A stretch of 64,000 bases of DNA, taken from the NCBI GenBank assembly GCA_022841345.1, contig JALHRR010000010.1, positions 1-64,000 on the forward strand. Reading direction: 5' to 3'. Below are positions 62,501 through 64,000 of this stretch, piece after piece. A program made the position numbers and the translations under genes. This stretch comes from Saprospiraceae bacterium. Its GTDB lineage: Bacteria; Bacteroidota; Bacteroidia; Chitinophagales; Saprospiraceae. Below the pieces are notes generated by a model. It did no database searches and was not told where the DNA came from. It was given only the letters and a program-made list of their open reading frames with translations. Numbering within the stretch: position 1 is the stretch's first letter; each line of letters opens with the position of its first letter.

Positions 62501-64000
62501 CCGTTCCACCCTGGAAATTATCAAAAAATCCAACCCCATTTACAGTAAGTGTTACTCTGATAGCTGAAGCAGCAGTACAGTTATCTGTCACTGTTGGTTT
62601 GGCTATAAATAAATCACTTGAGCAAGAGTAAGGATTTGTCCATACAGTCTGAGCTCCCGGTGCACAATTGATTACTGGGGCAACATTGTCAACCAGTGAA
62701 ATCATCTGAGAACCAACAATTTTTGGTACCAGGACACCACAATATAATTCAGTAATTGTCCACAGACGCATGATTTCGCGAGTTCCGCCACATCCGCCGG
62801 TCAATTCCATATCATCAAACTTGATCAATAAATTACATACTAAAGCTGCATTTGTAGGATCCAATACAATTGGAGTACCACCTGCAGTATAGATTGGATA
62901 ACCTGTTACAGATGGATGATACTGAGCAGGTGTAGCATTGCATGAAAGTTGAACATCTGCAGGCATTTGGTAATGAGCCATATTAGCAGAAGGTCTTCTT
63001 ACCCAGATAGTATCAATACACTGAGAAACATTTCCAAAAATATCAGTCAATCTCCATGTTCTTTGAATCAGGGAAGTGAAATTTACTTCTGCAGGATTCA
63101 GGCAATTTGCAGGACGGATCGTCTCATCAATCAATACATTGTTTACATCCTGGCAACCATCACACATTTGAGAAACATCTCCAAGGAAACCAATCTCAAG
63201 TGCTTCAAAACACTCTAAAGTATCACGTCCGCAAGAAAGGAACAATGTTCTCTTATCTTCTACTACTAAATTACCCCAGCAAGGACTGAAAGGTGCAACT
63301 ACCCCAGGTGCCAATGTAACCATATATGTATATGTTCCACAAGTAGATATTGTGTTCGTTGTAACACCATTGATCTGAATAACAAAGTCATCAGCATCCA
63401 AACATCCAAAAGAACCATTCAATAACATAGCAGGAGTAATCACTACTTCACAGTCATCATTTAGGGAAGTATTTACATTACCAACACATGCCAAAGATAC
63501 CGGCGGTACGTTTGGAACAGCATAATTTACTTGTATAGACGGAACTGAATTGATACCCTGATAAGTAATTGTAGGGAAAAATGTTCCGGCAGTCACATCA
63601 CCTCTTACTTCGAAGTAAACTGCATTACAAGGTAAACCTGCGCAACCTACTGCTTCAGTAAAGAAGAATCCAGCTCCATTTAAATTTGGTAAGCCAGAAC
63701 CACCTCCATTGAATTGAACTTGCGCAATATTTATTGGTGCACAATCGTCAACAATTGTAAATCCATAAATAATGTCAACAGATTGTTCACAGAATGGGAT
63801 TGTCCATTGTGCAGGGAAAGCATATATAGTTGGTGGCGCATCAACACTTGTTGGTTCTACTTCTACTATTATATCAAAGAACCCGACATTTCCAAAGAAA
63901 TCAGTATATGAAGCTGAGAACAAGTAATTTCCAGGTGCATTAAATGTTACTAAAAATTCACGGTAGTTATTTCCTGTGAAATTTACAACTCCGGTTGCAC
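59520..64000 (-). CDS. Giant secreted T9SS protein with dockerin/cohesin-like tail (5' end outside window)
   Basis: The frame is open to the window edge, so at least 1,490 residues are seen and the start is not; the TTG at 63923 is an internal Leu codon. From the left: many Cys-rich immunoglobulin-like or HYR-like repeats with recurring DNC/CGNxxxCT motifs (for example ACGNSSSCTRVITVVDEIAP, then SYDNCGIDSIRVRRM); then NDGNFQFSSL with a dockerin-like pair, NGISTADLVMIQRHILG and NNDKKLSAADLVELRKLIL (two Ca-loop/helix motifs); then a cohesin-like strand region (SLVFDVADAQLAAGKEYTV ...); and last a type IX secretion C-terminal domain, ELFQNRPNPFNANTTIGF to KKMVLLN. It is exported by T9SS and surface-held. 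A strong terminator follows. Confidence 0.9.
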   Translation of the reverse strand, partial: ATGVVNFTGNNYREFLVTFNAPGNYLFSASYTDFFGNVGFFDIIVEVEPTSVDAPPTIYAFPAQWTIPFCEQSVDIIYGFTIVDDCAPINIAQVQFNGGGSGLPNLNGAGFFFTEAVGCAGLPCNAVYFEVRGDVTAGTFFPTITYQGINSVPSIQVNYAVPNVPPVSLACVGNVNTSLNDDCEVVITPAMLLNGSFGCLDADDFVIQINGVTTNTISTCGTYTYMVTLAPGVVAPFSPCWGNLVVEDKRTLFLSCGRDTLECFEALEIGFLGDVSQMCDGCQDVNNVLIDETIRPANCLNPAEVNFTSLIQRTWRLTDIFGNVSQCIDTIWVRRPSANMAHYQMPADVQLSCNATPAQYHPSVTGYPIYTAGGTPIVLDPTNAALVCNLLIKFDDMELTGGCGGTREIMRLWTITELYCGVLVPKIVGSQMISLVDNVAPVINCAPGAQTVWTNPYSCSSDLFIAKPTVTDNCTAASAIRVTLTVNGVGFFDNFQGGTVTGFEAGPNTLIFRAYDACGNSSSCTRVITVVDEIAPIAVCQTNTTVSLGLDGTARVYTSSFNDGSYDNCGIDSIRVRRMTPSQSCDPVPVFRDYVPVCCDDTGLPVIVIMRVWDSSGNTNECMVSLEVQDKIPATISCLPNLTVNCGFNLDDLSVFGKIVNLNNGETRDSVFVGGVFRFLDGFAADNCNLRVVELTPLVSLNSCGAGYIERYFEARALSGNLAIARCTQRITVINDVNVLPASILWPCDLTLTNFCVTNPELELTPDVLEQFNGTGVSCHIGIPAFYDRPTFLDNECTQVGITYKDHVFEIQDSACYKILREWKIIDWCAYEGGALGSNIESYIYRDVQVIKIMNNIDPVITCPADVNVCSFQPICSTGEFLSLTATATDDCTDADDFQWTWQLFANVANPETFVPASTTPTVVGVGATVARNFPVGTHVLRFIVEDKCGNTDACTTIVRVRDCKKPTPICFFGLSVDLMPNNGQVTVPATRWNNNSFDNCTANANLIIRVERLTSGDGINPPGPSAANILFTCADLGSVPVRMWVGDADGNWDYCETFMVVQNNMGADCPPVNGGGIEGLIYTEFTENVEKVEVKLTGDINNYWMTGNDGNFQFSSLLFGSDFTVTPKRDDMHDNGISTADLVMIQRHILGNVNLGTPYKIIGADVNNDKKLSAADLVELRKLILASIPAFSNNTSWRFVDEKYSFIDPTNPLNENFAEKIDIANFYGNVPMLKFIAIKVGDMNGSVAANSSLTGNVENRSSKSLVFDVADAQLAAGKEYTVDFRSSDFQQIAGYQFTLKFNPSTLSLKDIKPGTLRVNESNFGLTRLDEGFMTTSWNDIEAISLGADDVLFSLTFKANQSAKLSDVLSINSAYTKAEAYTDVNTPVLGVNLNFQNENSGVASNGFELFQNRPNPFNANTTIGFNLPEAGNATITIYDMTGKVIRVIDNDFARGYNEVQVNATELGTTPGVLYYELKTTYATATKKMVLLN

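Noticed and set aside
63923-64000. Apparent start of the giant T9SS gene at 63923
   Set aside because: It is a TTG (Leu) inside a frame that stays open to the window end; the gene is simply cut by the window.

Overview
This 64 kb window comes from a member of the Bacteroidota, probably Saprospiraceae or a near relative. The signs are TAnnTTTG-type -7 promoter boxes (one with TTTG exactly 19 bp upstream, before rimP), a very long secreted protein with Cys-rich 'DNC' repeats, a dockerin-like segment and a type IX secretion C-terminal domain, a Na+-NQR operon, the futalosine menaquinone route (mqnC), and several PorT- or lipoprotein-type envelope genes. Placement below phylum is inference. I saw no tRNA, rRNA or CRISPR array.

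Layout. 0.5-16.4 kb: scattered plus-strand metabolic genes (aldehyde dehydrogenase, FAS1 protein, GNAT-DinB fusion, ilvE, DinB/DUF1572 protein, ThuA protein, GNAT-nitrilase fusion, valS, RNase H) plus a minus-strand AbiEii/DUF6922 toxin-antitoxin pair, separated by unusually long repeat-rich spacers. 17-23 kb: minus-strand run ABC exporter-queE-ruvX-def, a DinB protein and a LOG-family protein. 23-31 kb: complete nqrABCDEF-apbE operon on the minus strand with a divergent nqrM-like gene, followed by a plus-strand SLC13 transporter that could use a Na+ gradient. 33-35 kb: an Rpn-family nuclease whose C-terminal module is duplicated as a separate 61-codon gene directly downstream, facing a SUKH-like gene. 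35-37 kb: 2.2 kb of repeats. 37-45 kb: glcD-type oxidase, then a minus-strand di-heme peroxidase/MbnP-type copper cluster with a third peroxidase remnant and a diverged MbnP paralogue. 45-59 kb: exonuclease, DoxX, GNAT-like protein, outer-membrane barrel, mqnC-punA-uvrA operon, rimP-nusA-infB. 59.5 kb to the end: the giant T9SS protein, whose 5' end lies beyond the window.

The points most worth a second look are: (i) the Rpn gene plus its stand-alone C-terminal copy, where the two copies differ by ten synonymous and no amino-acid changes over 42 codons, matching the logic of Rpn intragenic antitoxins but as a separate gene; (ii) the peroxidase/MbnP/Cys-protein/outer-membrane gene set with 1- and 4-nt gene overlaps; (iii) a dispersed non-coding element with three stems that co-vary between copies, two copies of which carry an inserted or substituted 18-bp palindrome (TCCCCAAAGCTTTGGGGA) that also occurs elsewhere; (iv) arrays of unrelated hairpins punctuated by GTGAC/GTGAT and capped by GGTGAYRGCTGGCGC; and (v) spacers built from short tandem repeats separated by the word GGCTGTT.
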